NCBI GenBank assembly: GCA_963580285.1
Contig: OY757023.1
Span: 93,211,108-93,275,107 of the forward strand
DNA from: Lucinisca nassula
Lineage: Eukaryota > Mollusca > Bivalvia > Lucinida > Lucinidae
Direction of reading: 5' to 3'
Length of the DNA: 64,000 bases
Under the pieces are notes generated by a model. The model was not told where the DNA came from. It searched no databases and worked only from the letters and a program-made list of their open reading frames with translations. The translations under genes were made by a program, and so were the position numbers. Below, one piece after another: positions 62,530 through 64,000 of the stretch (its first letter is position 1; each line of letters opens with the position of its first letter).

Positions 62530-62845
62530 AGTCCATGAAATAAAGATCCCCTAAACCCCACTTTACATAGAGAAAACTGGGTATTAGTGGGGTAAACATT
62601 ATTTTCCTTATTTCTGCTCCAAGACATAGGTTGTGGGTACTCGTTAGAACCGCCTCAATGAGGCGGTTTTAACGAGCACCTGTGGGTACTCGTTAGAACC
62701 GCCTCAATGAGGCGGTTTTAACGAGCACCCAAAACCTATGTTTGGAGTGTAAATAAGAAAAATATTACAATTTTTCATCAGAAAAAAAATGCCTTTTCTG
62801 AGATTTGAAAAATGTACTATATCACACGGATGTGTTATCGTAATG
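62530..62845 (+). mobile_element. Family P MITE with tandemly doubled hairpin core
   Basis: TGTGGGTACTCGTTAGAACC GCCTCAATGAGGCGG and its inverse arm occur twice in a row (62632-62680 and 62681-62729), inside otherwise standard P arms ending ATCACACGGATGTGTTATCG. Confidence 0.85.
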
Positions 62846-62984
62846 AATTTCGTTTTTTTCAGTCCCCTTGGACTTCTTCTCATAGGTTCCGATAGTGAGC
62901 GAAAGTTTAGCAAGCTTTTCTTTCTGTTTTTAATCTTAAATTGTAATCTTAAATTAGAATTTCCTCGAGGACTATTAAGGGGAA

Positions 62985-63195
62985 AGGGAACACCTGGCAG
63001 ATTTTTCCGCCATTCTTCAAAGGGAGTCAACTTTCGGAACTTTCTGTTCGCCTTTCTATAAGTCGTGTCCCACTGAAAAAGGGGTATACTCTTAAAGGGT
63101 TAACTCCATTAGAGTTTAAGAGTTAACCCCTATTGACATTGGAGACAAACATGCTTTTGCAGGAGTTGCCTCCATTGAAGGTGTCATGTCAAATT
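62985..63195 (+). mobile_element. Family G foldback element
   Basis: TTAAGGGGAAAGGGAACACC, TCAAAGGGAGTCAACTTTCG, a degraded central hairpin (CTCTTAAAGGGTTAACTCC with TTAAGAGTTAACCCC) and GCAGGAGTTGCCTCCATTGA. The right TIR is decayed. Confidence 0.7.
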
Positions 63196-63218
63196 GTTTT
63201 AGGGATGTCAAATCACTA

Positions 63219-63406
63219 CCCAGCAGGCACACGTCGCTAGGGCAACGTCAAATCAACGTCGATGCAACGTCATGACGTTGTACCGACGTAGATGTGACGT
63301 TGCATATACATCATGTCGTTGCACCAACGTTGATGTGACGTTGTATATACATCCTGACGGTGCACCGACGTTGATGCGACGTCAAGTACGTCATATGCCT
63401 GCTGGG
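63219..63406. mobile_element. CCCAGCAGGCA TIR element with three 40-bp units
   Basis: CCCAGCAGGCACACGTCGC and CGTCATATGCCTGCTGGG are the ends. Blocks of GATGTGACGTTGCATATACA type repeat about every 41 bp. Longest of the three complete relatives. Confidence 0.82.
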
Positions 63407-63784
63407 AAGTATCTGTCTGCGGGAAAACAATAGTAGGTGTATAAAATGCGAAAAAACGTGATAGAAAAGCAGTTTGAATTGACACTTTATTTTGGGAGTT
63501 AAGACAGTTGTCAAAGTACGGATTTTGGCTTATTGGTACTAAATGACAAGTGAAAATTGTAATATGCAAAATGCGACAGCATTAATTAAAGCCAAAGATA
63601 CATCATTTATTGCTGACACGATTTAATCTTAAGCGCCAAGAAAAATTCTAGAGCGGCTGACGATTGATTTTTGGGTTGGATGGTTGACAATCGACCCAAA
63701 GTTACTAAGCACTATAGTTAAACATTGTTGATGTCAATCTGATTATGACTGATGGTAAGGGTCATTTACAGGCGTGCTATTCTT

Positions 63785-64000
63785 ATAAGCATTACAAAAA
63801 CACGCCAATACTAAAACATTGTAAATTTTACCGCATAAAAATGACAATTTTCAGATGAAAAATTGTGATATTTTTTTATTTCCGCTCAAAATATAGATTG
63901 TGGGTACTCGTTAGAACCGCCTCGATGAAGCGGTTCTAACGGGTACTCACAATCTATATTTTAGAGCAGAAATAAGAAAAATGTTCTAACGAGTACTCAC
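63785..64000 (-). mobile_element. Family P MITE running off the window
   Basis: GCATTACAAAAACACGCC at the left, core GTTAGAACCGCCTCGATGAA with its inverse, and TTTAGAGCAGAAATAAGAAA. The last bases GTTCTAACGAGTACTCAC are a second partial core arm, so this copy too may carry a duplicated hairpin. Confidence 0.78.

Overview
The window looks like intergenic or intronic nuclear DNA from an invertebrate, most likely a bivalve mollusc. The evidence is its repeat content: V-SINE (RUDI-type) SINEs, other tRNA-derived SINEs, Penelope-like and CR1/L2-like retroelements, large numbers of short foldback/TIR elements, Helitron/Helentron-like elements carrying ~150-bp minisatellites, and long GA, GT and CATC microsatellites. 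There are no operons, no bacterial signals, no CRISPR and no intact protein-coding gene. The only recognisable coding sequence is decayed transposon protein. Two short stretches near 28.9 and 29.3 kb have exon-like splice context, but I cannot prove a host gene. The species assignment is inference.

Layout. 0.4-7.5 kb: SINEs, a 265-bp TIR element, a foldback family with a 145-bp hairpin, a minisatellite element flanked by convergent tRNA-like arms, and TTAA-flanked foldback elements. 7.9-9.2 kb: a minisatellite element with alternating repeat variants. 10.5-13 kb: a minus-strand Penelope-like element whose reverse transcriptase is split by a 261-bp-period insert carrying a hammerhead ribozyme core (the most notable item). 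13.7-14.8 kb: a minus-strand LINE relic. 15-22 kb: two RUDI-type SINEs with clear target duplications, a pogo-like foldback element and a 1.3-kb TIR element. 22.4-31 kb: Penelope tails, another minisatellite element and retroposon family F. 31.3-37 kb: a ~0.6-kb inverted repeat with a 4.5-kb spacer, which encloses tRNA-like pairs, a 36-bp minisatellite and a further minisatellite element. 38.5-41.1 kb: three more minisatellite elements. 41.1-43.6 kb: mostly unique AT-rich DNA. 43.6-50 kb: foldback elements, a SINE split by a MITE, and a mariner relic. 50.3-52 kb: a second Penelope-like element. 52.4-55.3 kb: a LINE split by two later insertions. 55.7-64 kb: an inverted-repeat element, family F copies, a 21-bp palindromic array and a cluster of hairpin-core foldback elements that runs off the window end.

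How the parts relate. The LINE and Penelope relics show past sources of reverse transcriptase. Several SINE families share a 3' tail, which suggests one LINE mobilised them. The minisatellite elements differ inside but share one terminal plan: a 5' terminal hairpin, an AGGTCA-rich array, a copy of the 5' arm inverted near the 3' end, a short hairpin, then a CTCTTGTT or CTAGTT end. Two different foldback families share the same internal hairpin core. Local labels used below: P = hairpin-core MITE with CATCACGAAAACACG ends; F = retroposon ending GACGTTAAACCTCAAATC; G = TTAA-flanked foldback; N = TTTATCATATGAC foldback; M = foldback with a GCCGGACAGTGA hairpin.
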